Positions 24,201 through 31,458 of a stretch of 34,433 nt of DNA are shown piece after piece. A model generated the notes under the pieces. That model was not told the origin of the DNA. It did not search any database and saw only the letters and a list, made by a program, of their open reading frames with translations. Where the stretch lies: positions 1 through 34,433 of the forward strand of contig CANJHO010000018.1 of the NCBI GenBank assembly GCA_947474165.1, written 5' to 3'. How positions within the stretch are numbered: position 1 is the first letter of the stretch; the number at the start of each line of letters is the position of its first letter. Origin of the DNA: Legionellaceae bacterium (lineage in GTDB: Bacteria; Pseudomonadota; Gammaproteobacteria; Legionellales; Legionellaceae). The position numbers and the translations under genes were made by a program.

Positions 24201-24722
24201 CTTCGATATTATCAAAAAGCTGCGGACCTTGGTGATGCCAAAGCGATGCTTGCCTTAGCCCGAATCCATCAATATGGTCTAGGGGGCGTTAAAAACAATC
24301 AACAAGCAATAAGTTATTATAAAAAATTGGCTGCCATGGGCAATGCCTTTGCTCAATACCAATTGGCCACGTTTTACTATGATGGCATCGATGGTAAACG
24401 CATGCCCCAAGAAGGCAAGCACTTGCTGGAGCAAGCCGAAGCCAATGGGAGCTTGCAAGCCACCCGAGTATTGCAATGGTTGGATACGCAAGGAGAACCT
24501 CGCAAAAGTTATATAGAGCCAGTACTGATCGCTCAAACCCCTATTCTCACGCAGCCTGTTGACCTGATGTATTTGGATGCACTGAATGAGTGGAATCGAG
24601 GAGATGAGGGAAGCTCTAGAATTATTCTAGACAGAATCTTAACTCAATTTCCTCATTATGAACCGGCAAAGCGTGCTTATGAGCAGTTGAATCAGCAGTT
24701 TATGCCATCAGATATTAGTTGA
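21231..24722 (+). CDS. enhC: Enhanced entry protein EnhC, periplasmic Sel1-repeat protein
   Basis: The 1163-residue protein has a signal peptide (MKVQRLLLPSLCLVATASTSLCYA) followed almost throughout by Sel1-like TPR repeats. Examples are YYMGRMRLYGYGQLKNNKAALQYFTQSAEKG, LGLIYLEGQGVAADYTKAVSLLRDAAFKGN and LGLIYEKGKGVPVDLVKAKELYLKAAEKG. Length and order match Legionella EnhC (about 1,200 residues). That protein is periplasmic, contributes to entry and intracellular growth, and is reported to restrain the lytic transglycosylase Slt, limiting release of NOD1-activating muropeptides. A pairing with the L,D-transpeptidase EnhA in one operon fits a peptidoglycan role. ATG 21231 with GAGGGGAC is preferred over ATG 21216, which has no ribosome site and spoils the signal peptide. 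Three-gene operon; spacing to enhB is 23 bases. Confidence 0.95.
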   Translation: MKVQRLLLPSLCLVATASTSLCYAEKGLDAYRQGNYAEAVASLKDTDKDPIVNYYMGRMRLYGYGQLKNNKAALQYFTQSAEKGFLPAQQLLARYALLEEKNPEQALYWFKKSADLNDIQAQMYCAAAYLFGVGVKKNTELAKRYYIAAAKAGDSLAQYTLAMNFLDSRDGSNQKLGLLWLNKAVAQNNPAAQVSLAQLYMKGRMAPLDLVKAKELIDMSVSQGYVPGIYQMGELMRQQNDLMAAKGWYTKAAAAHYAPAEVALAKLYTDPKSASYDLHAGFLQMLTAAQNGSSEAQEALALMYKNGQGVEKNEVLAKEWQTKSVASAKEDLDVSEAHAAAWLSQGKVNTLAAAGFQLRGILRDWNNPEALKQNNYNQPPQMELLTREALYKPKFLMTNPNEVPISEYYDALAAALGGGNQQLALPRYSLAKSLVSLKSASNPELVRKLEGRAVLGDTTAQFSISQLYQDGIGVKKNVQDAIKFYELATAQQDLRAEYNLGLIYLEGQGVAADYTKAVSLLRDAAFKGNDHAQYALACLYEQGYKNAAGELVIQPDHEQAIGMYFLASANDYGPAQYRLAEMLVREKQAEVVDMSVVGKQKRHQMVKQLYQGALTAGVKEAALPLAFFNAMDPKLIKQADAFRVAQKEANAGNSVAALLLGLIYDRGIATVGNQSEALKWYQKAATTPVGGFLLGTYLSQGIGIGQDRVKGKALLQKAANAGFSYAHLNLAIMNKENKEDFLPELDKAVVLGNSTAGLLLADYYLSLGNDAKQLQQAHEIYQHFAEKGDKNGQLKLAYMLDHGLGGVADANLAEKWYRLAADQGQPVAQYLLGNLYQLGYLDQQPDYLEAKKWYSSAQGSYAPAAVALGFIYDTVDDNYQQALLGYQQAADKGYPLGQFDLGLIYEKGKGVPVDLVKAKELYLKAAEKGHVQAMVQLAGLYFNAGASAKDQEIALDWYKKAAQKDDRDALYQLGLLSETGVATPLNFPEALRYYQKAADLGDAKAMLALARIHQYGLGGVKNNQQAISYYKKLAAMGNAFAQYQLATFYYDGIDGKRMPQEGKHLLEQAEANGSLQATRVLQWLDTQGEPRKSYIEPVLIAQTPILTQPVDLMYLDALNEWNRGDEGSSRIILDRILTQFPHYEPAKRAYEQLNQQFMPSDIS

Positions 24723-24778
24723 TATCCTTAAGAAAAATGGACAAATTGAGTTTGTTGAGGTGATGGAGGTAATGCCCC

Positions 24779-25099
24779 ATGAATACTAAATTTAATGATA
24801 CATTGGATGCTTTGATAGAGACAAAAAAGGTCTGGGATACCATGACTTTTGGTGGTTTAGTTCATTCTTTAAGAATAAGTGATGAGATCTCTCAGGTTGT
24901 ACTAGCAAAGAAGATTGGCGTTTCCAAACAATTTCTTAGTGATGTTGAGCACAATAGAAAAGATGTGGGAATTGGCTTTGCTAAAAAAATAGCGGAAGCA
25001 CTAGATTATTCTATAGAACCATTAATTGAATTATTGATTAGAGATCAGTTAAAGCGTCAACATCTTAATTACATTGTAGAGCTTAAAAAAGCTTCTTAG
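24779..25099 (+). CDS. Solitary XRE-family helix-turn-helix regulator (antitoxin-like)
   Basis: This is a 106-residue protein with one XRE/Cro-type DNA-binding domain at about residues 24-82: FGGLVHSLRISDEISQVVLAKKIGVSKQFLSDVEHNRKDVGIGFAKKIAEALDYS. A short C-terminal helix follows. Size and the KQFLSDVEHNRKDV recognition segment resemble HigA/HipB-like antitoxins, but no toxin gene is beside it. The ribosome site (GGAGG) is strong. Codon use is more A/T-rich than in enhC and the gene sits between two palindromic repeat elements, so it may have been acquired. Just upstream an open frame without its own start (from about 24700, ending ...VEVMEVMPHEY) overlaps its ATG and could be the remnant of a partner gene. 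Confidence 0.85.
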   Translation: MNTKFNDTLDALIETKKVWDTMTFGGLVHSLRISDEISQVVLAKKIGVSKQFLSDVEHNRKDVGIGFAKKIAEALDYSIEPLIELLIRDQLKRQHLNYIVELKKAS

Positions 25100-25128
25100 A
25101 GGAATCTAAATTTATCGTTTACCACCAT

Positions 25129-25270
25129 TAATTAGTTGCTGGTGCGAAACTCATTTTACCTCTTAAATCGACGTACCGCGGCCATATCATTACTCATAAG
25201 TATAGGAAAATGATATGGCCGCGGTACGTCGGAACCGAGTGAAAACCAATGACGCGCCAGCGATTAATTA
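25129..25270. repeat. 142-bp palindromic repeat element
   Basis: A perfect 23-bp inverted repeat (25169-25191 with 25209-25231), GC-rich around CCGCGGCC, closes a 17-nt loop. Outer arms TAATTAGTTGCTGGTGCG (25129-25146) and CGCGCCAGCGATTAATTA (25253-25270) pair at 15 of 18 positions, with a weakly paired segment between. It lies in the 385-bp gap between the XRE gene and the SUF regulator. No coding capacity and no obvious target duplication. It is probably a copy of a dispersed palindromic repeat. Confidence 0.7.
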
Positions 25271-25289
25271 CATACTTACTCAAGACATT

Positions 25290-25317
25290 GAGATCCCTCG
25301 TTGCACTCGGGATGATG
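25290..25317 (-). repeat. Short dispersed palindromic repeat, copy 1
   Basis: On the minus strand it reads CATCATCCCGAGTGCAACGA followed by GGGATCTC. The frame TCATCC-(T/C)GAG ... CGA-(A/G)GGATCTC is shared with 34302-34339, but with a shorter centre. Both are imperfect hairpins. Confidence 0.5.
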
Positions 25318-25360
25318 TACCTCTGAAATTACGATTAATTCTGATTTTTCTTTAAATAGA

Positions 25361-25381
25361 ACCTAAATAGTACTATATTAT
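25361..25381 (+). promoter_or_regulatory. SUF operon box 1, candidate Rrf2 operator
   Basis: A 21-bp box beginning ACCTAAATAGTACTA, identical at 18 of 21 positions to 25448-25468. It overlaps A/T-rich DNA that could be the -10 of the operon promoter (TATATT/TATTAT). Confidence 0.5.
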
Positions 25382-25447
25382 ACATAGAGGTCGTGCTGGT
25401 TCATTTGCCAGAATCCCCAGTTGTTATGTCGATTATATCAAATCAAG

Positions 25448-25468
25448 ACCTAACTGGTACTAGATTAT
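25448..25468 (+). promoter_or_regulatory. SUF operon box 2, candidate Rrf2 operator
   Basis: A 21-bp box beginning ACCTAACTGGTACTA, 16 bases before the regulator's ATG. The ACC-n2-ACT half-site is reminiscent of IscR type-1 sites. With box 1 it suggests autoregulation by the adjacent Rrf2 protein. Confidence 0.5.
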
Positions 25469-25484
25469 TAAGAAGAGGAATGGT

Positions 25485-25949
25485 ATGCTGCGCATCAGTA
25501 AATTGGCCGATTATGGAACAGTTGTCATGGTTTATCTTGCCAAGCGTTCACAAATTCTTTGTAACGCGCGTGATATTGCCTTGCACACGCACCTTCGGGT
25601 GCCCACAGTCAGTAAATTGTTGAAACGTTTGACTGCGGCAGGCTTGTTGATTTCTACGCGGGGGGTTGCAGGTGGATACCGTTTGCAACGGCCTGCGGTG
25701 GACATTTCAGTCACAGAGATTATCTATGCCTTGGATGAGTATCAAGGGCTAACGGAATGTAGTTTACAACCGAATGCTTGTTCCTTGAGAGGCTCTTGTC
25801 ACATTCAGGGCAATTGGCAGTTGATAAGTCAAGGCATTGCTGCTGCATTAGACAGTGTGAGTTTGGATGATTTGGCAAAACCTGCCCTGTTGGCGGTTGA
25901 TCTCGATCGCATTAAATCCTTGGCGCTAGGGGGAATTCATCGTGGCTAA
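25485..25949 (+). CDS. SUF system Fe-S assembly regulator (Rrf2/IscR family)
   Basis: The 154-residue protein has a winged-helix DNA-binding domain ([62 protein letters not shown]). A cluster-binding loop follows with three cysteines: C-x6-C-x5-C in [20 protein letters not shown]. This is the arrangement of Rrf2 proteins that sense Fe-S status. It is the first gene of the SUF operon and probably represses the operon when holo, through the paired boxes upstream. ATG 25485 has GAGGAA before it. Its stop overlaps the sufB GTG start by 8 bases, coupling regulator and scaffold. An overlapping open frame starting at 25393 in another frame is not coding. Confidence 0.94.
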   Translation: MLRISKLADYGTVVMVYLAKRSQILCNARDIALHTHLRVPTVSKLLKRLTAAGLLISTRGVAGGYRLQRPAVDISVTEIIYALDEYQGLTECSLQPNACSLRGSCHIQGNWQLISQGIAAALDSVSLDDLAKPALLAVDLDRIKSLALGGIHRG

Positions 25950-27390
25950 AAGTAATGATCAAATTGATACCCTGCTTGAGCGAGAATATCAGCATGGGTT
26001 TATTACCGATATCGAAGTCGATACCTTCCCGCCTGGGTTGGATGAAGACGTTATCCGTAAATTATCGGCCATCAAGGGTGAGCCTGCCTTTATGTTGGAG
26101 TGGCGCTTAAAAGCGTTTCGTCATTGGCAGACCTTGACTTGCCCTGAGTGGTCTAGCGTGCATTATCCACCTGTGGATTATCAGGCCATCTCCTATTATT
26201 CTGCCCCAAAAAATTTAAAAGATGGGCCTAAGAGTTTGGATGAGGTTGACCCGGAATTGCTGCGCACCTATGAAAAATTGGGGATCCCGTTACGAGAACA
26301 AGAAATGCTTGCGGGGGTGGCGGTTGATGCAGTTTTTGATAGTGTGTCGGTTGCAACGACCTTCAAGGCAAAATTAGCTGAAAAAGGCGTTATTTTTTGT
26401 CCGTTTTCAGAGGCTGTGCATGAGCATCCCGAACTCTTGCGGAAATATTTAGGATCAGTGGTTCCCTATCGGGATAATTTCTACGCGGCATTAAATTCGG
26501 CCGTATTCAGTGATGGCTCTTTTGTTTATATTCCCAAAGGGGTGCGTTGCCCTATGGAGTTATCCACCTATTTTCGTATTAATGCAGCATCGACAGGTCA
26601 ATTTGAACGCACATTAATCGTTGCCGATTGTGACAGCTATGTATCTTATCTTGAAGGCTGTACGGCACCCATGCGGGATGAAAATCAATTGCATGCGGCA
26701 GTGGTGGAATTGGTGGCCTTGGATGGGGCACAAATCAAATATTCTACTGTGCAAAATTGGTACCCTGGTGACAAAGACGGTAAAGGTGGAATCTATAATT
26801 TTGTGACCAAGCGGGGTGCTTGTCGGGGTAAAGCGTCAAAAATATCATGGACGCAAATAGAAACAGGCTCGGCCATTACTTGGAAATATCCCAGTGTTAT
26901 TTTGCAAGGGGATGATTCAGTGGGCGAGTTCTATTCAGTGGCGGTGACCAATCATTGTCAACAGGCGGATACGGGCACAAAGATGATCCATTTGGGCAAG
27001 AATACCCGCTCGACGATTATTTCAAAAGGCATTAGTGCCGGCCGTTCACATAATGCTTATCGTGGGTTGGTGCGGATTGCGCCAACGGCTTTGAATGCTC
27101 GTAATTACACGCAATGTGATTCGATGTTGATGGGGGGCGCGTGTTCTGCGCATACCTTCCCCTATATTGAAGTGAAACATCCCTCAGCCCAAGTCGAGCA
27201 TGAGGCAACCACCTCGAAAATCAGTGAAGAGCAATTATTTTATTGTCAGCAGCGGGGTATTGGAATGGAAGATGCTGTGTCGATGATCGTGAGTGGTTTT
27301 TGTAAACAAGTGTTGAAAGAGTTACCGATGGAATTTGCGGTGGAAGCCACCAAGTTGTTGGGCATTAGTTTGGAGGGGGCAGTAGGCTGA
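25942..27390 (+). CDS. sufB: Fe-S cluster assembly scaffold subunit SufB
   Basis: SufB with SufC and SufD forms the cytosolic scaffold on which Fe-S clusters are built. The 482-residue protein has the SufB-specific N-terminal region ([44 protein letters not shown]), the block [42 protein letters not shown], and the beta-helix segment [46 protein letters not shown]. The C-terminal part has the conserved [42 protein letters not shown]. It starts at a GTG with AGGGGG upstream, inside the end of the regulator gene. Confidence 0.98.
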   Translation: MAKSNDQIDTLLEREYQHGFITDIEVDTFPPGLDEDVIRKLSAIKGEPAFMLEWRLKAFRHWQTLTCPEWSSVHYPPVDYQAISYYSAPKNLKDGPKSLDEVDPELLRTYEKLGIPLREQEMLAGVAVDAVFDSVSVATTFKAKLAEKGVIFCPFSEAVHEHPELLRKYLGSVVPYRDNFYAALNSAVFSDGSFVYIPKGVRCPMELSTYFRINAASTGQFERTLIVADCDSYVSYLEGCTAPMRDENQLHAAVVELVALDGAQIKYSTVQNWYPGDKDGKGGIYNFVTKRGACRGKASKISWTQIETGSAITWKYPSVILQGDDSVGEFYSVAVTNHCQQADTGTKMIHLGKNTRSTIISKGISAGRSHNAYRGLVRIAPTALNARNYTQCDSMLMGGACSAHTFPYIEVKHPSAQVEHEATTSKISEEQLFYCQQRGIGMEDAVSMIVSGFCKQVLKELPMEFAVEATKLLGISLEGAVG

Positions 27391-27391
27391 T

Positions 27392-28144
27392 ATGTTAGAA
27401 ATTAATCAATTAAATGTTGCCATTGGCGATGAGCCAATTTTAAAAGGAATCGATCTTCACGTCCGAGCGGGCGAAGTTCATGCCATCATGGGGCCCAATG
27501 GCTCCGGAAAAAGCACGCTATCTAAGGTGTTGGCAGGACATCCCGCTTATCAAGTGACGGGGGGGAGCGTTCGCTATTTGGGTAAAGATTTACTCGCCTT
27601 GGCGCCCGAAGAACGTGCACAGGCAGGATTGTTCATGTCGTTTCAGTACCCTGTTGAAATTCCTGGGGTCACGAATATCAGCTTTATTAAAGCGGCGGTG
27701 AATGCGGTTAGGCAAGGGCAGGGTAAAGGATCATTGGATGCGATCGATTTTTTAAGTTTTATCCGTGAAAAATGTAAATTGGTTGAAATGGATGAAAGTT
27801 TTTTATATCGCAGCATTAATGAAGGCTTTTCAGGCGGTGAAAAAAAACGAAATGAAATATTGCAAATGGCAGCCCTTGAGCCCAAATTGGCCATTCTTGA
27901 TGAAACCGATTCAGGCTTGGATATCGATGCCCTGCGCGTTATTTCAGAAGGGGTGAATGCATTAAGACAACCTGATCGGGCGATTATTTTGGTAACCCAT
28001 TATCAACGCCTCTTGAATTACATTGAGCCTGATTTTATCCATGTATTGGCGAAGGGTCGAATTATTAAATCAGGGGATAAATCTTTAGCCCTTGAATTAG
28101 AATCAAAAGGCTACAGCTGGTTGGATGAGGCGGAGTCAGCATGA
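27392..28144 (+). CDS. sufC: SUF complex ATPase SufC
   Basis: This is an ABC-type ATPase that drives conformational change of the SufBCD scaffold in the cytosol. The 250-residue protein has the Walker A loop GPNGSGKST, a Q-loop (SFQYPVEIPGV, the family-typical QYP), the signature SGGEKKRNEI, Walker B LAILDETDSGLD and the H-loop VTHYQR. It lacks any membrane domain, as SufC should. The ATG follows the sufB stop after one base. The 3' end overlaps sufD by 4 bases (ATGA). Confidence 0.98.
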   Translation: MLEINQLNVAIGDEPILKGIDLHVRAGEVHAIMGPNGSGKSTLSKVLAGHPAYQVTGGSVRYLGKDLLALAPEERAQAGLFMSFQYPVEIPGVTNISFIKAAVNAVRQGQGKGSLDAIDFLSFIREKCKLVEMDESFLYRSINEGFSGGEKKRNEILQMAALEPKLAILDETDSGLDIDALRVISEGVNALRQPDRAIILVTHYQRLLNYIEPDFIHVLAKGRIIKSGDKSLALELESKGYSWLDEAESA

Positions 28145-29409
28145 GCGAGCTGGTTAATTTTTATGAGCAAGCAGCGCGTGCCCAATCGTCTACTATTCCT
28201 TGGCTCGCCGATCTACAAGAAAAAGCGTTGGTTGATTTTTCGCGCATGGGTTTTCCTCATCGAAATCTGGAAGATTGGAAATACACTTCAGTTGATTCAT
28301 TTTTAAAAGAGCGCTTTGTCAGTCCATCGCCTCAAGGCAGTCTGGCGATAAAAAGGCCATCGGATGTGCCCTTAGGTCTTTCGATTGAATTGAACAATGG
28401 GGTCTTGCAGTCCCTTGAGTCACTAACCCAAAGTTTGCCTTTGGGCGTGATTATTCTGCCTTTGGCCGAAGCGCTGGTGTTGCATGCGGATAAGATCAAA
28501 CCTTATTTGAGCCATATCTTACGCCAACAACATGGTTTTCATGCATTGAATACCGCCATGTTGCATTTTGGCTTGTTGATTTATCTTCCCAAAGGCGTGG
28601 TTTTGCCCACCCCTTTGTGTCTTTCGCATTGGCAGGATCAAGCCCATCAAGCGACCCATCTTCGTCATTTGGTGATTTTAGAAGAAGGCAGCTCGCTTAG
28701 CCTTATCGAAGATTATCAAGGTGCACCAGAGTCTATTTATTTTACCAATACGATAACAGAAGCTCATTTGGCCGCCAAATCCAGCTTGACACATTATAAA
28801 TTGATACGTGAAAGCAAAGGGGCCTACCACGTGGGTCAACTTGCTGTAAAGCAAGGTGCTGGGAGTCAATTGCACAGTCACGCCTTTAGCATTGGGGGAC
28901 AATGGGTGCGGAGTGATATTTCAATCGCCCTACAGGGCCCTGAGGCTGAATGCACCATGAATGGGATTTATGCACCCAATGAGGGTCAACACATCGATCA
29001 CCATACGGTTGTGACCCATGAAGTGCCGCATTGTCGGAGTGCTCAAGATTATAAAGGTATTTTAAGCGGGAAATCACGCGCTGTATTTAATGGACAGGTG
29101 ATTGTGGCACGACAGGCGAATCATTCTGAGGCCAAACAACAGAACAAAAATCTATTATTGTCACCCAATGCTGAAATTGATACCAAGCCTCAATTGGATA
29201 TTTATTCTGATGAGGTTGTCTGTACGCATGGGGCCACCGTAGGGCAGCTTGATGAAGAGGCTTTATTTTATCTGGCCACGCGTGGCATTGATAGGATACT
29301 TGCTAGTCGCTATTTAGTGCAGGCTTTTGCCACAGACAATTTGAAAGCCTTTGGCAATGAGGCACTGAGCGAATTTTTAAGCACACTTTTAAATCAACAA
29401 TTGGGATGA
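28141..29409 (+). CDS. sufD: Fe-S cluster assembly protein SufD
   Basis: SufD pairs with SufB in the SufBC2D scaffold. The 422-residue protein has an N-terminal helical part (MGFPHRNLEDWKYTSVDSFL, the usual RNEDWKYT-like motif) and a beta-helix with HLVILEEGSSLSLIEDYQG. Its C-terminal SufBD core is SGKSRAVFNGQVIVARQANHSEAKQQNKNLLLSPNAEIDTKPQLDIYSDEVVCTHGATVGQLDEEALFYLATRGI. The conserved core cysteine and histidine of VCTHGATVG are present. Translationally coupled to sufC by ATGA. Confidence 0.97.
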   Translation: MSELVNFYEQAARAQSSTIPWLADLQEKALVDFSRMGFPHRNLEDWKYTSVDSFLKERFVSPSPQGSLAIKRPSDVPLGLSIELNNGVLQSLESLTQSLPLGVIILPLAEALVLHADKIKPYLSHILRQQHGFHALNTAMLHFGLLIYLPKGVVLPTPLCLSHWQDQAHQATHLRHLVILEEGSSLSLIEDYQGAPESIYFTNTITEAHLAAKSSLTHYKLIRESKGAYHVGQLAVKQGAGSQLHSHAFSIGGQWVRSDISIALQGPEAECTMNGIYAPNEGQHIDHHTVVTHEVPHCRSAQDYKGILSGKSRAVFNGQVIVARQANHSEAKQQNKNLLLSPNAEIDTKPQLDIYSDEVVCTHGATVGQLDEEALFYLATRGIDRILASRYLVQAFATDNLKAFGNEALSEFLSTLLNQQLG

Positions 29410-29413
29410 CACC

Positions 29414-30658
29414 ATGAATAAATCGATGGATTTGATTCAAACATTGGATATAGACGCGATTCGGCGCGATTTTCCTGCTTTAAATCAAAACGTAAATGAT
29501 CATCAATTGATTTATTTTGATAATGCAGCGACCACACAAAAGCCAAAAGCGGTGATCGATGCCATCACAGCTTATTATAGCCATGACAATGCCAATGTGC
29601 ATCGCAGCGTGCATGCCTTGAGTGCACGGGCGACAATTCAATTTGAAGCGGCACGTCAGAAAGTACAAGATTTTATCAATGCGAAAGAGGCACGTGAATG
29701 CATTTTTGTGCGTGGAACTACGGAGGCGATTAATTTGGTTGCCATAAGTTTTGTAATGCCGCGATTATTGCCTGGGGAAGAAATTCTAATCACCCACATG
29801 GAGCATCACTCGAATATCGTACCTTGGCAGATGGTTTGTAAGAAAACAGGGGCCGTGCTTCAAGTGGCACCTATTTCCGTTAAGGGTGAAGTGCTGCTGG
29901 ATGAGTTTGAAAAAAAATTATCAAATAATACAAAATTTGTAGCAATTAACCATGCGTCCAATGCCTTAGGAACGATTAATCCGGTCAAAAAAATGATTGA
30001 AATGGCCCATGCCCATGGTGCATTGGTTTTGTTGGATGGTGCACAAGCGATGGCGCATTTACCGGTTGATGTGCAGGATCTAGATTGTGATTTTTATGCA
30101 TTTTCAGGCCATAAAATGTATGGCCCTACAGGCATTGGCGTATTGTGGGGCAAGGAAAGCCTGTTAGAGAGTATGGCGCCTTATCAGGGTGGGGGTGAGA
30201 TGATCAATTCCGTTACCTTTGATGCGACGGAATATGCGCCTCTCCCTTATAAATTTGAAGCAGGTACGCCTGATATTGCCGGTGTGATTGGATTAGGGGC
30301 CGCCCTTGATTATTTATCAACCTTAGATATGGAAGCGATTGCGGCTTATGAAGCGCATTTGTTGGCGTATGCAACGAATGCGATGAAGTCTGTCAAAGGT
30401 TTTAATTACATTGGTACGGCAACGCACAAGGTGCCTATTTTAACGCTTGTTCATGGGAAAATTCATGCCCATGATGTGGGCACTATTTTGGATAGTGACG
30501 GCATTGCTATTCGCAGTGGCCATCATTGTGCAATGCCGCTAATGGATTTTTATAAGGTGGCGGCGACCAGTAGAATTTCTTTGTCTTTTTACAATACGAC
30601 GCGTGAAATTGATCAATGTGTTGATGCGCTACATAAAGTGAACGAGGTATTTGCTTGA
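29414..30658 (+). CDS. sufS: Cysteine desulfurase SufS
   Basis: SufS takes sulfur from cysteine as a persulfide for cluster assembly. It is a PLP-dependent class V aminotransferase-fold enzyme of 414 residues. The PLP lysine is K234 in DFYAFSGHKMYGPTGIGVLWGK. Other PLP contacts are in VRGTTEAINLVA and HMEHHSNIVPWQ. The persulfide cysteine is C372 in IRSGHHCAMPLMDFY, the group II (SufS/CsdA) form. It is followed by a SufU-like gene, which in this arrangement is the likely sulfur acceptor. No sufE lies in the window. Four bases separate it from sufD. Confidence 0.98.
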   Translation: MNKSMDLIQTLDIDAIRRDFPALNQNVNDHQLIYFDNAATTQKPKAVIDAITAYYSHDNANVHRSVHALSARATIQFEAARQKVQDFINAKEARECIFVRGTTEAINLVAISFVMPRLLPGEEILITHMEHHSNIVPWQMVCKKTGAVLQVAPISVKGEVLLDEFEKKLSNNTKFVAINHASNALGTINPVKKMIEMAHAHGALVLLDGAQAMAHLPVDVQDLDCDFYAFSGHKMYGPTGIGVLWGKESLLESMAPYQGGGEMINSVTFDATEYAPLPYKFEAGTPDIAGVIGLGAALDYLSTLDMEAIAAYEAHLLAYATNAMKSVKGFNYIGTATHKVPILTLVHGKIHAHDVGTILDSDGIAIRSGHHCAMPLMDFYKVAATSRISLSFYNTTREIDQCVDALHKVNEVFA

Positions 30659-31104
30659 TGATGCCCTTGCGTGAGTTGTACCAAGAAGTGATTATTGATC
30701 ATAATCGTGATCCGCGTAATTATCGAGAAATGGCGAATGCCACCAGTGAAGCGCGCGGGTTTAATCCTTTATGTGGGGATAAATTAACCGTGTATTTAGC
30801 GCTTGATGGGGGGGTGATTCGTGATATTAGTTTTATGGGATGTGGGTGTGCTATTGCACAAGCCTCGGCTTCACTGATGACTGAAGCATTAAAGGGTAAA
30901 ACAATCGATGACGCCCATGCTTTATTTGAGCGCTTCCATGGCATGCTGACGCGAGATGAGGCCCTTCCGTTGTCTTCTCTCGATAAATTAACAGTCTTGG
31001 CCGGCGTTAAATTGTTTCCAGTTCGTGTTAAATGTGCCACCCTGGCATGGCATACCATGGAAGCCGCGTTAAAAAAAGAGCCACTGACGGTCAGCACGGA
31101 GTAG
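30658..31104 (+). CDS. sufU: SufU-type scaffold / sulfur transfer protein
   Basis: The protein is ~148 residues and IscU-like: MPLRELYQEVIIDHNRDPRNYREM, then the first cysteine in FNPLCGDKLTVYLAL, the second in SFMGCGCAIAQASASLMTEALKGK, and the third in RVKCATLAWHTMEAAL. The insertion between the second and third cysteines (DDAHALFERFHGMLTRDEALPLSSLDKLTVLAGVKLFP) is the mark of SufU as opposed to IscU. It probably accepts persulfide sulfur from SufS. The ATG overlaps the sufS stop (TGATG). ATG 30661 directly after is an equally likely start because family members begin near MPLRELYQE. Confidence 0.96.
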   Translation: MMPLRELYQEVIIDHNRDPRNYREMANATSEARGFNPLCGDKLTVYLALDGGVIRDISFMGCGCAIAQASASLMTEALKGKTIDDAHALFERFHGMLTRDEALPLSSLDKLTVLAGVKLFPVRVKCATLAWHTMEAALKKEPLTVSTE

Positions 31105-31110
31105 AAGGCT

Positions 31111-31446
31111 ATGTTCGGTTTTAAAAAAAAACAAGACAATGATGCATTAAAAGAGGCGGTGATTAACGCACTGAAAACGGTGTTTGATCCTGAAATTCCA
31201 GTGAATATTTATGATCTGGGCTTGATTTATGACGTCTGTATAAATGAGACGCAGCAGGTGCATCTTCAAATGACCCTGACATCCCCAGGTTGCCCCGTGG
31301 CGCAAACGTTTCCAGGCACTGTTGAGCAAGCGGTGAATCTAGTGGAGGGGGTTTCTGATTGTCATGTTGAGCTGGTATGGGAGCCCCCATGGACTCAAGA
31401 GCGGATGAGTGAAGTGGCGCGTCTTGAACTGGGGATTTTTTATTAG
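31111..31446 (+). CDS. DUF59/MIP18-type protein of the SUF operon (SufT-like)
   Basis: The 111-residue MIP18/DUF59 protein has an opening segment VINALKTVFDPEIPVNIYDLGLIYDVCI, then LQMTLTSPGCPVAQTFPGTVEQAV with the single conserved cysteine of this family (SPGCP), and VELVWEPPWTQERMSEVARLELGI. SUF-associated DUF59 proteins support maturation of Fe-S proteins in other bacteria. The protein is the last gene of the SUF set, 6 bases after sufU. The N-terminus has a basic, lysine-rich tail (FGFKKKQDND). Confidence 0.93.
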   Translation: MFGFKKKQDNDALKEAVINALKTVFDPEIPVNIYDLGLIYDVCINETQQVHLQMTLTSPGCPVAQTFPGTVEQAVNLVEGVSDCHVELVWEPPWTQERMSEVARLELGIFY

Positions 31447-31458
31447 GATAGACAGATT

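Noticed and set aside
21231..24722. Repetitive DNA within enhC
   Set aside because: The periodicity is at protein level (Sel1 repeats) and the DNA copies are diverged, so it is not a separate repeat feature or CRISPR.
30720..31139. 139-codon minus-strand open frame
   Set aside because: Antisense shadow of sufU, whose cysteine motifs and spacing are convincing.
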